NCBI GenBank assembly: GCA_050947015.1
Contig: JBMNVT010000029.1
Location: forward strand, 1 to 17,537
Direction: 5' to 3'
DNA: 17,537 nt
Source of the DNA: CAKXIK01 sp050947015
GTDB taxonomy: Bacteria; Bacillota; Clostridia; Oscillospirales; Acutalibacteraceae
The notes beneath the pieces were generated by a model, which saw only the letters and a list, made by a program, of their open reading frames with translations, was not told where the DNA came from and ran no database searches. The translations under genes were made by a program, and so were the position numbers. Positions 1 to 7,796 of the stretch are shown here, piece by piece (the stretch's first letter is position 1; each line of letters begins with the position of its first letter).

Positions 1-339
1 TTTGCAGCGCTCAATTTCCTCCAGCGCGGCTTTGGTAAAGCCGGGGTTGATAAAACACATTCCTCGCAAGCGCTCGGGACATCTCTTAACGGCGCCCAGC
101 ACGACATCATTGGCCGCGCGGAACCGTTCCGGTGGGCAGAACTGATCCTCCGTCACCGGCGTTGAGATCAGAAACGTATCCGTGAAGGTGCGTTCGCCGG
201 AGTAGAGGAGATTCTGCAGTGTGGTTTCGTTTAAAACGCCCGGAGCGCTTTCCCAAACATGTTCGTGCCAGTTGATAACCGAATTTTCCTGAAAAAGACG
301 CATTGAGTTTTCCAAATACTGTTGTGCCTCTGTTTTCAT
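1..339 (-). CDS. amidohydrolase-2-type metal-dependent hydrolase, N-terminal part (gene runs off the window)
   Basis: Reading leftwards from an ATG at 337-339, 113 codons stay open to the window edge, so this is the N-terminal part of a longer gene. The early motif INWHEHVW (about residues 18-25) resembles the metal-binding HxH at the end of strand 1 in TIM-barrel amidohydrolases. The later stretch around residues 72-108 (RAANDVVLGAVKRCPERLRG, then FINPG) matches the usual amidohydrolase-2 (PF04909) pattern in which someone's conduct is 'remembered' as DxVxxAxxxxPxRxxGxxxxNP. Members hydrolyse or decarboxylate small cyclic or acidic substrates; the substrate here cannot be told. The start is supported by the ribosome site GAAAGGGG at 349-356, about nine bases upstream, and by a consensus promoter at 379-406. 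The family call is fairly sure; the activity is unknown because the metal ligands downstream lie outside the window. Confidence 0.72.
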   Translation of the reverse strand, partial: MKTEAQQYLENSMRLFQENSVINWHEHVWESAPGVLNETTLQNLLYSGERTFTDTFLISTPVTEDQFCPPERFRAANDVVLGAVKRCPERLRGMCFINPGFTKAALEEIERCK

Positions 340-378
340 TTACAATCGCCCCTTTCTGTTCCAATGGCTCTATCTGCC

Positions 379-406
379 ATTATAACAGGAGAAAAACAAA
401 TGTCAA
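379..406 (-). promoter_or_regulatory. sigma-A promoter for the amidohydrolase gene
   Basis: On the minus strand a perfect -35 TTGACA (401-406) and a perfect -10 TATAAT (379-384) are separated by 16 bases. The predicted transcript starts near 372, about 35 bases before the ATG at 339. Confidence 0.75.
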
Positions 407-412
407 TCAAAT

Positions 413-430
413 AAGTAAACGTTTCGTTAC
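413..430. promoter_or_regulatory. possible LacI-family operator between divergent promoters
   Basis: The palindrome AAACGTTT at 417-424, within GTAAACGTTTCG, has the central CG typical of LacI/CcpA-family operators. It lies just upstream of the -35 of the amidohydrolase promoter and about 110 bases from the divergent promoter. The flanks match a catabolite-responsive element only partly, so this is a weak, inferred call. Confidence 0.3.
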
Positions 431-532
431 AAAATTCAAAAAATTTTTAAGTTGCTGCTGTTTTGCAGAATAGTTGCAGCCCGGGAGCGAGGATTTTTAA
501 ACCGCAGCGCTCTTCGTTCCTTCTCCCGGCAG

Positions 533-561
533 TTGACATTGTTCTGCAGCGGCAGTACAAT
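533..561 (+). promoter_or_regulatory. sigma-A promoter driving the LD-carboxypeptidase pseudogene
   Basis: TTGACA (533-538), a 17-base spacer and TACAAT (556-561) form a strong promoter about 50 bases before the ATG at 611. An inverted repeat CCGGGAG/CTCCCGG (481-487 with 523-529) ends a few bases before the -35 and could be an operator. The promoter looks intact although its gene is broken. Confidence 0.7.
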
Positions 562-610
562 GCATTCAGAAAAGCAAACGGCCTGCGCTTGCGGAAAGGA
601 ATGAATCAAT

Positions 611-1119
611 ATGTCAGAATATAAAATTGCTCCTCCGCTGCGTCCCGGAGATACGATCGGCATTATTGCACCGTGCAGCCGACTGGACAATGGCACATTC
701 GAAACCGCGTTTAAAACGCTGCGCTCCAGAGGCTACCGCATTAAAAAATCTCGTTTTTTGTACGGCGCAACGAACGGCTACGCCGGCAGCGAAGAAAAAC
801 GCGCGGCCGATCTGAACGAAATGGCGCTGGACGATGAGGTAAAAACGGAACCTCGATTCTGAACGCGATCTGGGCCAAAACCGGGCTTGTAACCTATTAC
901 GGTCAGGACCCCGGCGTCTTCTGTGAACCGGACGCATATAACGACCGGTATTTCGACGGCTGGTTTGTACACCCGCCCATGAAGGATTTCGTGCCGCGCG
1001 TTCCGTGGCAGGCTTTTTCCGGCGGAACCGGCGAAGGCGTGATCGTCGGCGGGTATACGCTTAATTTTGCCTGTTTCCATTACCCGGCGTTCAACGGAAT
1101 TCGCATCCATTCAAAATAA
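611..1119 (+). pseudogene. LD-carboxypeptidase (peptidase S66, LdcA-like) pseudogene, centre- and C-terminally deleted
   Basis: The first 80 codons read as a good S66 N-terminus: PPLRPGDTIGIIAPCS (residues 8-23), then the spaced RGYRI and the EEKRAADLNEMALDDEV block. The frame then breaks near 840-850 and stops at 862. Homology resumes in a second frame from about 850 (TSILNAIWAKTGLVTYYG) and continues through GGYTLNF to TAA at 1117-1119. About 45 residues that normally carry the GGYG and GYSD motifs, the latter holding the nucleophile serine, are missing. The C-terminal part with the catalytic histidine is missing too. Intact family members cleave the L,D bond of peptidoglycan tetrapeptides in murein recycling; this copy cannot be active. 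It keeps a good promoter and an AAAGGA ribosome site (595-600). Its stop is three bases from the convergent asparaginase stop, with no terminator between them. Confidence 0.8.
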
Positions 1120-1122
1120 AAA

Positions 1123-2118
1123 TCAGAGAATGATATCGTGATTCACCGGGGTGTAAAACAGCCGTTTCATCTCATCAAAATCGGTGGCGTTGCCCAAAAT
1201 CCACATCAGCTTCGTCACGGTGGCCTCTGTGGTCATGTCGTAAGCTTCCAACAAATCATAATGCTTTTTTAGCCGCACGCCTACTTGATAAATTCCCATG
1301 TCGCTGCCCTCGTGCGGAACCTGTGTGGTCATAACAAGCAAGCGGCCTGAGCCAATCCAGTCGTCAACCGCATGCAGAAATTCATTGTTCCCACTGCAGG
1401 GGATTCCGCCCACGCCGAATGATTCAATTACCAGCGCACGGTAATGCTGTTTCAGGCAGCCGAACACCTGGGGATTCATTCCGGGCACCAGTTTGAGCAC
1501 AAACAGGTCCTTTGCCATGCGCTCAAAAAAGACCGGCGCCGTTTGTGGCTTTGGTTCGCGGATATAGCGCACAATTTTTTCGTTCCGGATTACCGCAAGG
1601 TTTGGATAATCAATAGTGGAAAAAGCATTGAAGCTTTTTGTGCGGCTTTTGCGGGCGCGGGTTCCGGCAATAATCTGACCGTCAAACACGATACAGACGC
1701 CAAAGGATTCTTCGTCTGCAGCATAGAGAAAGCTGTCGGTCAGGTTCCGTTTGGCGTCGGTCACCTCACGGTCAATGGGGCGCTGTGCTCCTGTGAGCAC
1801 AACAGGCTTGGCAATATTCTGCAGCAGATAAGAAAGCGCCGCTGCCGTGTAAGACATGGTGTCGGTGCCGTGCAGAATCACGAACCCATCGTAATCGGCA
1901 TAACGGCTGCGCACGGCGCTCGCCATTGCAGCCCAGTGCTCCGGTCCGATATCGGTGCTGTCAATGTTAAAAAGCGCCAGCGTCTCTACCTGACAAAACG
2001 CCGACACCGAAGGCACAAAACCAAGAATCTCCCGGCAACTCATCTGCGGTGAAAGCCCTTCGACCGACCCGCGTGAAGCAATGGTGCCTCCTGTGGCAAT
2101 CATTAAAATTTTTTTCAT
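1123..2118 (-). CDS. ansA: type I L-asparaginase
   Basis: This 331-residue protein hydrolyses L-asparagine to aspartate and ammonia in the cytoplasm. It starts with the N-terminal signature ATGGTIAS (residues 8-15, nucleophile Thr12) and has the second signature HGTDTMSYTAAAL at 83-95 (Thr85-Asp86). The conserved LTGAQRPI (108-115) and the DAKRNL segment follow. No signal peptide is seen, and the length fits the cytoplasmic AnsA type. The ATG at 2118 gives the canonical MKKI start; an open frame extends 34 codons further upstream but overlaps the preceding gene. The ribosome site AAAGGA lies about 14 bases upstream, which is far. The gene follows the zinc-ribbon protein by 37 bases, downstream of the peptide transporter, suggesting use of imported peptides as a nitrogen source (inference). 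The 3' end abuts the LD-carboxypeptidase pseudogene. Confidence 0.9.
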   Translation of the reverse strand: MKKILMIATGGTIASRGSVEGLSPQMSCREILGFVPSVSAFCQVETLALFNIDSTDIGPEHWAAMASAVRSRYADYDGFVILHGTDTMSYTAAALSYLLQNIAKPVVLTGAQRPIDREVTDAKRNLTDSFLYAADEESFGVCIVFDGQIIAGTRARKSRTKSFNAFSTIDYPNLAVIRNEKIVRYIREPKPQTAPVFFERMAKDLFVLKLVPGMNPQVFGCLKQHYRALVIESFGVGGIPCSGNNEFLHAVDDWIGSGRLLVMTTQVPHEGSDMGIYQVGVRLKKHYDLLEAYDMTTEATVTKLMWILGNATDFDEMKRLFYTPVNHDIIL

Positions 2119-2155
2119 GTGCGCGCATCCGTTCCTTTCGCGGCTTCGGCAAATC

Positions 2156-2401
2156 TTATGCTCCGAACCGGCCGGCCAGCATCCAGACCACCAACGCCGC
2201 GGCAACAATCCCAAATCCAATCAGCAGCGCTCTTCGCACGGGCTGCAGCCTTTCAAAACTGCGGGAATCGTATCCCCGCGGAGTCAGCTCCCCGCCGCAG
2301 GAAGGGCACCTTGTCATATGGTCGAGCGCCTCTTTGCCGCAGTGGGGACAGGTAACAAGATGTTTTTGCAGTGAAGCAGAGTACCTTTTTTCTTCTGCCA
2401 T
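2156..2401 (-). CDS. small zinc-ribbon membrane protein, function unknown
   Basis: This 81-residue protein has two CxxC pairs (Cys18/Cys21 in CPHC and Cys32/Cys35 in CPSC) that form a probable zinc ribbon. A basic linker follows, then one hydrophobic helix at about residues 58-78, and the protein ends at GRFGA. The likely topology is a cytoplasmic N-terminal zinc ribbon anchored by a C-terminal helix. The start is well supported by AAAGGAGG at 2409-2416, about seven bases before the ATG. It sits between a terminator and the asparaginase gene and probably shares a transcript with the latter. Proteins of this shape are common and mostly uncharacterised in Firmicutes, so no function is assigned. 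Confidence 0.75.
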   Translation of the reverse strand: MAEEKRYSASLQKHLVTCPHCGKEALDHMTRCPSCGGELTPRGYDSRSFERLQPVRRALLIGFGIVAAALVVWMLAGRFGA

Positions 2402-2427
2402 TTAGAATTCCTCCTTTGGCATCAATT

Positions 2428-2470
2428 ATAAAAAGAAAAAACGGCGGGCAAAGCTTGCATACCGCCGTTT
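2428..2470 (-). terminator. Rho-independent terminator of the peptide transporter operon
   Basis: On the minus strand a nine-base stem AAACGGCGG/CCGCCGTTT (2462-2470 with 2439-2447) is followed by a run ending TTTTTTCTTTTT. It lies directly after the small membrane protein gene and separates the opp operon from the zinc-ribbon/asparaginase pair. A TATAAT at 2425-2430 just beyond it could be a -10 for that pair, but no clear -35 is seen. Confidence 0.8.
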
Positions 2471-2478
2471 GGGTTCAA

Positions 2479-2739
2479 TTAACGAAACCAGACATAGACA
2501 CAGAAGAGCAAAAACAACAGCAGCCCCCCGGCAAACACTGCGCCGACCAACAGCGCAGCCTTGAGCGCACCGCCCATCATCCGCAGCGTTTCCCTGCGGG
2601 AAGGCGGTTCTCCCTCTCCGGCGTGATTTTCCGTATCGGAGGGAGGAGTATACCAGGGCATGCCGTCCACATTCATTTTGGCAACAACAATTTCGTCGTC
2701 GTCCTTCTGTATCCCTTTGTTTTTGTTCAAACCTTCCAT
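2479..2739 (-). CDS. small C-terminally anchored membrane protein, last gene of the opp operon
   Basis: This is an 86-residue protein if it starts at the ATG at 2739, which has AAAGGA five bases upstream. An in-frame ATG at 2760 overlaps the stop of the upstream ATPase gene as ATGA and would add seven residues. The N-terminal half is acidic and polar (DDDE) with a PWYTPP motif. A twin-arginine-like SRRETLRMM segment follows, then one long hydrophobic helix near the C-terminus that ends in VYVWFR. It has no recognised domain. Tight coupling to the transporter ATPase and the terminator just downstream mark it as part of that transcript. A role as an accessory factor of the transporter is only a guess. 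Confidence 0.7.
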   Translation of the reverse strand: MEGLNKNKGIQKDDDEIVVAKMNVDGMPWYTPPSDTENHAGEGEPPSRRETLRMMGGALKAALLVGAVFAGGLLLFLLFCVYVWFR

Positions 2740-2756
2740 ACGGTTCCTTTCCGGAA

Positions 2757-3803
2757 TCATTCCTCGCCTTTTATCTGTGCGGTGGTGCTGTCGTCGTAAA
2801 GATGGCAGACGACCGTGTGGTGTCCGTCAACGTGAATCGCTTTCGGAACTTCGGTTTTACAGCGCTCCATACAATATTTGCAGCGGGTGTGGAATTTGCA
2901 GCCCTTCGGCGGATTTGCCGGTGAAGGAATGCTGCCTTCCAAAATAATTCGGTTCATCTTTACCATCGGATCCGGCACCGGGATCGCGCTGAACAGTGCT
3001 TTGGTGTATGGATGAAGCGGATTTTTAAAGATTTCACGCTTGTCGCCAAATTCCACCAGGCTGCCAAGATACATGACGCCGATGGTGTCGGAAATGTGTT
3101 CGACGACGGAAAGATCGTGCGAAATGAACAGATACGCCATGTGCATTTCGTCCTGCAGGTCTTTCAGCAAATTGATAATCTGCGCCTGAATGGAAACATC
3201 CAGTGCAGAAACCGGTTCGTCGCACACCACAAACTGCGGGTTCAGCGCCAGCGCACGGGCAATACAGATTCTTTGCCGCTGACCGCCGGAAAACTCATGC
3301 GGATAACGGTCCTTATGATACGGCTGCAGGCCGCAAAGCCCCATAATGCGGTCAAGATAGTCGTCCAGCTCCTCCTTGGGAACAATGTGGTGCTCGCGCA
3401 CGGCTTCGCTGATAATTTCGCCGACAGGTAACCGCGGCGAAAGGCTGGAATACGGATCCTGAAAAATAATCTGCATCTGGGGCCGCAGCGCGCGCATCTC
3501 TTTCGGGCTGAGCGCGTAAACATCCTGCCCGTTAAACAGCACGTCGCCGCCAGTTTTCGGTTCCAGCCTCAGAATTGCGCGGCCGGTTGTTGTTTTGCCG
3601 CAGCCGGATTCGCCCACAAGACCCATGGTGGTGCCGGGCTTAATGTGAAAGCTGACGCCGTCCACCGCTTTGACAAAACCCTTCGGCTTGCCGAGCATAC
3701 CGCCCTTGATCGGAAAATATTTCTGAAGATTGCGCACCTCCAGCGTATATTGGGCCGCTGCAGCTGTGGCGGAGTTTTCGGAAAGTTTCATATTTTCATC
3801 CAT
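2757..3803 (-). CDS. oppF: oligopeptide ABC transporter ATP-binding protein (OppF/DppF type)
   Basis: This 348-residue cytoplasmic ATPase would power peptide import together with its OppD partner. The motifs are in order: Walker A GESGCGKT (64-71), Q-loop with Gln115, ABC signature FSGGQRQR (171-178), Walker B FVVCDEP (191-197), and the switch histidine in SHD (His229). The C-terminal oligopeptide-transporter extension has four cysteines (302, 308, 311, 315) of the kind that bind a [4Fe-4S] cluster in DppD/OppF proteins. The ATG at 3803 is chosen because AAAGGAGG lies nine bases upstream; a longer frame begins with TTG at 3833 and lacks such a site. The start overlaps the end of the OppD gene by eight bases (ATGGATGA), which indicates translational coupling. 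Confidence 0.92.
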   Translation of the reverse strand: MDENMKLSENSATAAAAQYTLEVRNLQKYFPIKGGMLGKPKGFVKAVDGVSFHIKPGTTMGLVGESGCGKTTTGRAILRLEPKTGGDVLFNGQDVYALSPKEMRALRPQMQIIFQDPYSSLSPRLPVGEIISEAVREHHIVPKEELDDYLDRIMGLCGLQPYHKDRYPHEFSGGQRQRICIARALALNPQFVVCDEPVSALDVSIQAQIINLLKDLQDEMHMAYLFISHDLSVVEHISDTIGVMYLGSLVEFGDKREIFKNPLHPYTKALFSAIPVPDPMVKMNRIILEGSIPSPANPPKGCKFHTRCKYCMERCKTEVPKAIHVDGHHTVVCHLYDDSTTAQIKGEE

Positions 3804-5037
3804 TGTCCGGTTCCTCCTTTCCGTTTCCTGCAAGCTCTTCGGCTTCGGTCTTTGCCGCAGCTGCGGCAGTGCCTTCCGCCCGCTTCAGATAATGCTCCAG
3901 ATAACGGTAGCAGCACACCTTGTGTGTTGAGGAAAGCGAAATTTCGGGCGGGTACTCGCCGCTGCATTCAGCAACGCACATCTCGCAGCGATCCTTAAAA
4001 TAACAGTAATTTGGCATATTAATCGGGTTCGGCACCTTGCCCGGAATGGAATACAGGCGGTCGACCTCTTTATTGACGACCGGCTTGCTGGCGAGCAGGC
4101 CGATGGTATAGGGATGGCTTGGGTGCGCAAACACTTCGGCGGCAGTTCCCTTTTCCACCACACGGCCGGCATACATCACAACGACATAATCGGCCATCTC
4201 GGCGATCACACCGAGGTCGTGCGTAATCAGCATAATGCTGCTGTTGATCTTGTCCTTCAGATCGCGCAGCAGGTCAAGAATCTGCGCCTGAATGGTAACG
4301 TCGAGCGCCGTGGTCGGCTCATCTGCAATAATCAGCCCCGGGCTGCAAGCCAGCGCCATGGCGATCATGACACGCTGCCGCATTCCGCCGGAAAGCTCGT
4401 GCGGATACATCTGATACACGCCCTCGCTGTTGGCAATACCCACCAGCTCCAGCATTTCGATCGTCCGCTTTTTGACGTCTTCCTTGCTCATTTCCGGGTT
4501 GTGCAGTTCAATGACCTCGTCCACCTGCATACCGATGCGGAACACCGGGTTCAGGCTGGTCATCGGTTCCTGAAAAATCATCGACATCTTGTTGCCGCGC
4601 AAATGCTGCATCACATTCAGCGGCGTTTTGGCAATGTCATAAACGCCGTCGCCCGCGTCAAAGCGGATGGCGCCCTCCACAACCTGCCCCTGCGGGCGCT
4701 GAACCAGCTGCATCAGCGAAAGACTGGTGACGGATTTGCCGCAGCCGGATTCCCCGACCACGCCGACGGTTTTGCCCTTTGGCACTTCAAAGCTGACGCC
4801 GTCAACCGCCTTCACGGTGCCGATATCGGTGAAGAAATAGGTGTGCAGATTATCGAATTCCACAACGTTGTCGGGGTTCTTCATCTGCGTCATATATTCT
4901 TGAGGCGGAACGTTTTTGCGTTTGCGCTGTTTTTCAATGGCCGCTGTAATTTTGCGGTTTTCCCTTGAAATGCGCCGCGATTCCCGCGCGGAAATATAAT
5001 TTGCGCTTCTGACGGACTTTTTGCTTTCTTTTTTCAC
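3796..5037 (-). CDS. oppD: oligopeptide ABC transporter ATP-binding protein (OppD/DppD type) with a basic N-terminal extension
   Basis: This is the first of the two ATPases, 413 residues long against about 330 for most family members. Walker A is GESGCGKS (95-102), the Q-loop is FQEPMTSLNP (155-164), the signature LSGGMRQR (215-222), Walker B LIIADEPTTALD (235-246), and the switch His273. Four cysteines (345, 351, 354, 358) lie in the C-terminal peptide-transporter domain. Two parts are extra: about 55 lysine/arginine-rich residues before the ABC domain and an Ala/Glu-rich tail after residue 387. The start is a GTG at 5037 with AGGAGG nine bases upstream; an in-frame GTG at 5055 overlaps the OppC stop, but that ribosome site lies downstream of it. 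No ribosome site precedes the internal ATG codons, so the extension appears to be translated. Confidence 0.9.
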   Translation of the reverse strand: MKKESKKSVRSANYISARESRRISRENRKITAAIEKQRKRKNVPPQEYMTQMKNPDNVVEFDNLHTYFFTDIGTVKAVDGVSFEVPKGKTVGVVGESGCGKSVTSLSLMQLVQRPQGQVVEGAIRFDAGDGVYDIAKTPLNVMQHLRGNKMSMIFQEPMTSLNPVFRIGMQVDEVIELHNPEMSKEDVKKRTIEMLELVGIANSEGVYQMYPHELSGGMRQRVMIAMALACSPGLIIADEPTTALDVTIQAQILDLLRDLKDKINSSIMLITHDLGVIAEMADYVVVMYAGRVVEKGTAAEVFAHPSHPYTIGLLASKPVVNKEVDRLYSIPGKVPNPINMPNYCYFKDRCEMCVAECSGEYPPEISLSSTHKVCCYRYLEHYLKRAEGTAAAAAKTEAEELAGNGKEEPDNG

Positions 5038-5051
5038 GCTTTCAGACCTCC

Positions 5052-6791
5052 TCACCGCTTCATCTTCGGGTCAAACGCATCGCGCAGACCGTCGCCGACA
5101 AAGTTGAAGCCAAGCACGGTCAGCAAAATCAGCAGGCCGGCCGGGATCCAGACAAACCAGTAATTTGTCATAACATAAACCGTGCTGACGGCGCTGATGA
5201 TATTGCCCCAGGAGGCGAACGGGAATTTGACGCCAAGGCCAAGGTAGCTCAGCGTGGATTCAGTAAGAATAATATTGCCGAGACCCATCGTTGCCACAAC
5301 AATCAGCTGTGGGATGACGTTCGGAACCAGGTGCCGGAAGATTCGCCGCGAAACGGAGATTCCGGTCGCTTCGGTCGCAGTCATAAACTCCTGCTCGCGC
5401 AGCGAAAGAATCTGCCCGCGAACCAGGCGCGCGGTACCCGGCCAGCCCAACACACCAAGGATCAGCATCAGGTAATAAATGCGCATCTGCGGATCAATGC
5501 GCGCAGCGTCCATAATTGCGCCGATGATAATCAGGATCGGATACTGCGGAATGCAGTTAAAAATATCCACCAGACGCATAATGATGTTGTCAACCCAGCC
5601 CCCAAAGTAGCCGGAAATTCCGCCGAGAATAACGCCGATAAACGTCTCAATAAAGATAACGATAAACCCGATCAGCAGAGAGATCTGACCACCGTACATC
5701 AATCGAGTCAGAATGTCCATGCCGTTTGCGTCTGTACCGAGCCAGTGCGCTGCCGACGGCGCCTCATACATGGAGATCAGTCGGGTACTTGTCATACGCT
5801 TGACGAGAAAGGTTTTGTTGTCGCGCACAACGCGGTATTCAACATCCTCTCCGTCTTCCGCCAAGGTAAAGGTAAGCTCGTTGTTTTCAAATGCGCCGGA
5901 TTCGATCGCGCTGCGCAAAGTCTGCTTAAACTCGACCGAAAGGAAAACGTCTCCGGAAATTGCCTGAACAGCAAGCGGCGAAAGGCTGGCAATCTCCTTG
6001 CCGTCCTGCAGAACGATGCCGCCGTCGTTTTCCGCCTTCAGCGTGTAGCTGATGCCGTCGGCTTCAAATGAGCTCTCGCCGGCAGTCAGCGCCTTCTGCG
6101 CCGCGTAGCGAAAGTTTGCGCTGGGCTGATAATTGGCGTCGACCACGTCAAAATTCATGCGGGAAGCAGCTGCCAGGCGCTGAACGCTGCCGATCTCGTA
6201 CCGCTTGCCGGTTTGAGAAATCTGATATTCGTTTTCTCCAAAGGCAAAGCTTGTTTTCTGATTGGCGACCGCCGCTTCAAACGCAGTTCGCAGCGCAGCG
6301 CTGACATCTCCCAGATAAGAATAACCCAGCTTGTTGGCCGTTACCGAAAACAGCGGTGAAAAGGCGGAAATCGTGTAAAAATCCTCACCCTCGGCCGTCA
6401 GGTAGTACGTTGCGCCGTCCGCCTCATAGGTTGTGTCGCCGTTGTTGATGGCAATCAGCATCTGGCTTTTTGCGGCGGAGGACAGCGTCTGACCGTCAAA
6501 GACCGCAAAGCGGTAATCATTGCTGAACGAGGCACTGGCGTAATCCTTGCTCATCTGCTGGTCGCTTTCAAAAATCTGTGATTCGCCGTAAGGGTTAATC
6601 AGCGCACCGACAAATGAAAACAGGAACATCGCCACAATAATAATGGTTCCCGCAATGGCCAGCCGGTTTCGCATAAAGCGCTTAAAGACAAGCATCGAAG
6701 GGGAGAGCACCTTGATGCGCTGTTCATCATCCAGAGAGGAGGAGGAACTGTGATGCTGTTTGGTTTCGGGCGTGGTGTTTTCTTTATTCAC
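5052..6791 (-). CDS. oppC: oligopeptide ABC transporter permease (OppC type) with a large extracytoplasmic repeat insertion
   Basis: At 579 residues this permease is almost twice the usual OppC length of about 300. It has a cytoplasmic N-terminus with a Ser run, helix 1 (about 46-66), and then about 280 residues before the standard MetI-type domain. That domain begins at HWLGTDANGMDILTRLMYGG (349-368). The remaining helices and the EAA loop (EATGISVSRRIFRHLVPN, 474-491) are intact, so the channel part should work. The extra region falls between helices 1 and 2, which in this family places it outside the membrane. It contains four degenerate repeats at about 104-150, 163-213, 226-275 and 286-336, sharing a pattern like FEADGxxYxLxxE. 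The start is GTG at 6791 with AAAGGAGG eight bases upstream. It lies 18 bases after the OppB stop. Confidence 0.9.
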   Translation of the reverse strand: MNKENTTPETKQHHSSSSSLDDEQRIKVLSPSMLVFKRFMRNRLAIAGTIIIVAMFLFSFVGALINPYGESQIFESDQQMSKDYASASFSNDYRFAVFDGQTLSSAAKSQMLIAINNGDTTYEADGATYYLTAEGEDFYTISAFSPLFSVTANKLGYSYLGDVSAALRTAFEAAVANQKTSFAFGENEYQISQTGKRYEIGSVQRLAAASRMNFDVVDANYQPSANFRYAAQKALTAGESSFEADGISYTLKAENDGGIVLQDGKEIASLSPLAVQAISGDVFLSVEFKQTLRSAIESGAFENNELTFTLAEDGEDVEYRVVRDNKTFLVKRMTSTRLISMYEAPSAAHWLGTDANGMDILTRLMYGGQISLLIGFIVIFIETFIGVILGGISGYFGGWVDNIIMRLVDIFNCIPQYPILIIIGAIMDAARIDPQMRIYYLMLILGVLGWPGTARLVRGQILSLREQEFMTATEATGISVSRRIFRHLVPNVIPQLIVVATMGLGNIILTESTLSYLGLGVKFPFASWGNIISAVSTVYVMTNYWFVWIPAGLLILLTVLGFNFVGDGLRDAFDPKMKR

Positions 6792-6809
6792 AGGGTTGTC
6801 CTCCTTTTC

Positions 6810-7796
6810 TTAATTTACTCTGACGCGCGGATCAACCACGGCATAAAGAATATCCGCGATCAATGTTCCGATCAGCGTCAGCAGCGCCATAAAGACCATA
6901 TAAAACATGGAGAAAGGAATATCTCCCGTCGTCATCGCCTGATACGAGGTCCAGCCGATACCGGGAATCTGAAACAGCGTTTCGGTAATCATCGCGCCGC
7001 CGAACAGCCCCGGCAATGACCCCCCGATGATGGTGACCAGCGGAATCAGCGTGTTGCGGAACGCATGCTTGTTGATCACCTTGCTTTCGGAAAGACCTTT
7101 GGCGCGCGCCGTGCGGATAAAATCCGAATTCAGAACCTCCAGCATATTGGTGCGCGTGTAGCGCATCAGGCTGCCGACGCTGACGATGGTAAGCGTAATA
7201 ACCGGCATAATATAGTGCTGCGCAACGTCAAGAATTTTTCCAAAGGTGTCGAGCTGGTCGTAAAACCGCCCAACTTTTCCGTAAAGATCGAGCCAGCCGA
7301 GCTGAACGGAAAAAACATATTTGAGAATAGTCGCAATATAAAAGGTTGGAAGAGACACGCCGATCAGTGCAAAGACGGTAATGGCGTAATCGGCGCGGCT
7401 GTACTGCCTGCGGGCAGCCAGAACACCAAGCGGGATGGCAATGACGATCTCAAGAATAAAGGAAACAAGGCCGAGAAAGAAGGAGTCCCAGATAACATCC
7501 TTAAATTTTTGGATGACGGGGACGTTGTATTCCCAGGACTCGCCAAAGTCGCCGCGGAAGACATTTCCAAGCCAACGGAAAAAACCTTCCAGGATACTGC
7601 AGTTCATGCCGTACAACTCATTGAGCTGATCCAGCCATTCTCTGTAGCTTTTGGCGCCGGGCAGCGAGGCTTTTTCCCGCGCGAGGTTTTCAATATAGGA
7701 GGTCGGCATGCAGCGCATCACGGCATAGATAATCAACGCTACGCAAAAAAGAATCACAACGTTGATCAACAATCGTTTTGCTACGAATTTCTTCAT
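6810..7796 (-). CDS. oppB: oligopeptide ABC transporter permease (OppB type)
   Basis: This 328-residue inner-membrane protein forms the translocation channel with OppC. The N-terminal helix (about 9-28) is followed by the usual external loop with the LNELYGMN motif and GDFGES. Five further helices carry the MetI domain, with the ATPase-contacting EAA loop RTARAKGLSESKVINKHAFRN near residues 234-254. The end DPRVRVN is typical of the family. Unlike its OppC partner it has no insertion. The ATG at 7796 is preferred over the ATG at 7802 because the AGAGG ribosome site lies eight bases before the former and only two before the latter. It follows the binding protein after 141 bases that contain hairpins, which could lower its expression relative to the binding protein. 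Confidence 0.93.
   Translation of the reverse strand: MKKFVAKRLLINVVILFCVALIIYAVMRCMPTSYIENLAREKASLPGAKSYREWLDQLNELYGMNCSILEGFFRWLGNVFRGDFGESWEYNVPVIQKFKDVIWDSFFLGLVSFILEIVIAIPLGVLAARRQYSRADYAITVFALIGVSLPTFYIATILKYVFSVQLGWLDLYGKVGRFYDQLDTFGKILDVAQHYIMPVITLTIVSVGSLMRYTRTNMLEVLNSDFIRTARAKGLSESKVINKHAFRNTLIPLVTIIGGSLPGLFGGAMITETLFQIPGIGWTSYQAMTTGDIPFSMFYMVFMALLTLIGTLIADILYAVVDPRVRVN

Noticed and set aside
413..430. A true catabolite-responsive element (CcpA site)
   Set aside because: Only the central AAACGTTT part fits; the outer consensus bases do not match, so only a generic LacI-family-like site is claimed.
4114..6071. Long plus-strand frames opposite oppC and oppD
   Set aside because: They are shadows of strongly supported minus-strand genes, with no domain or start signals.
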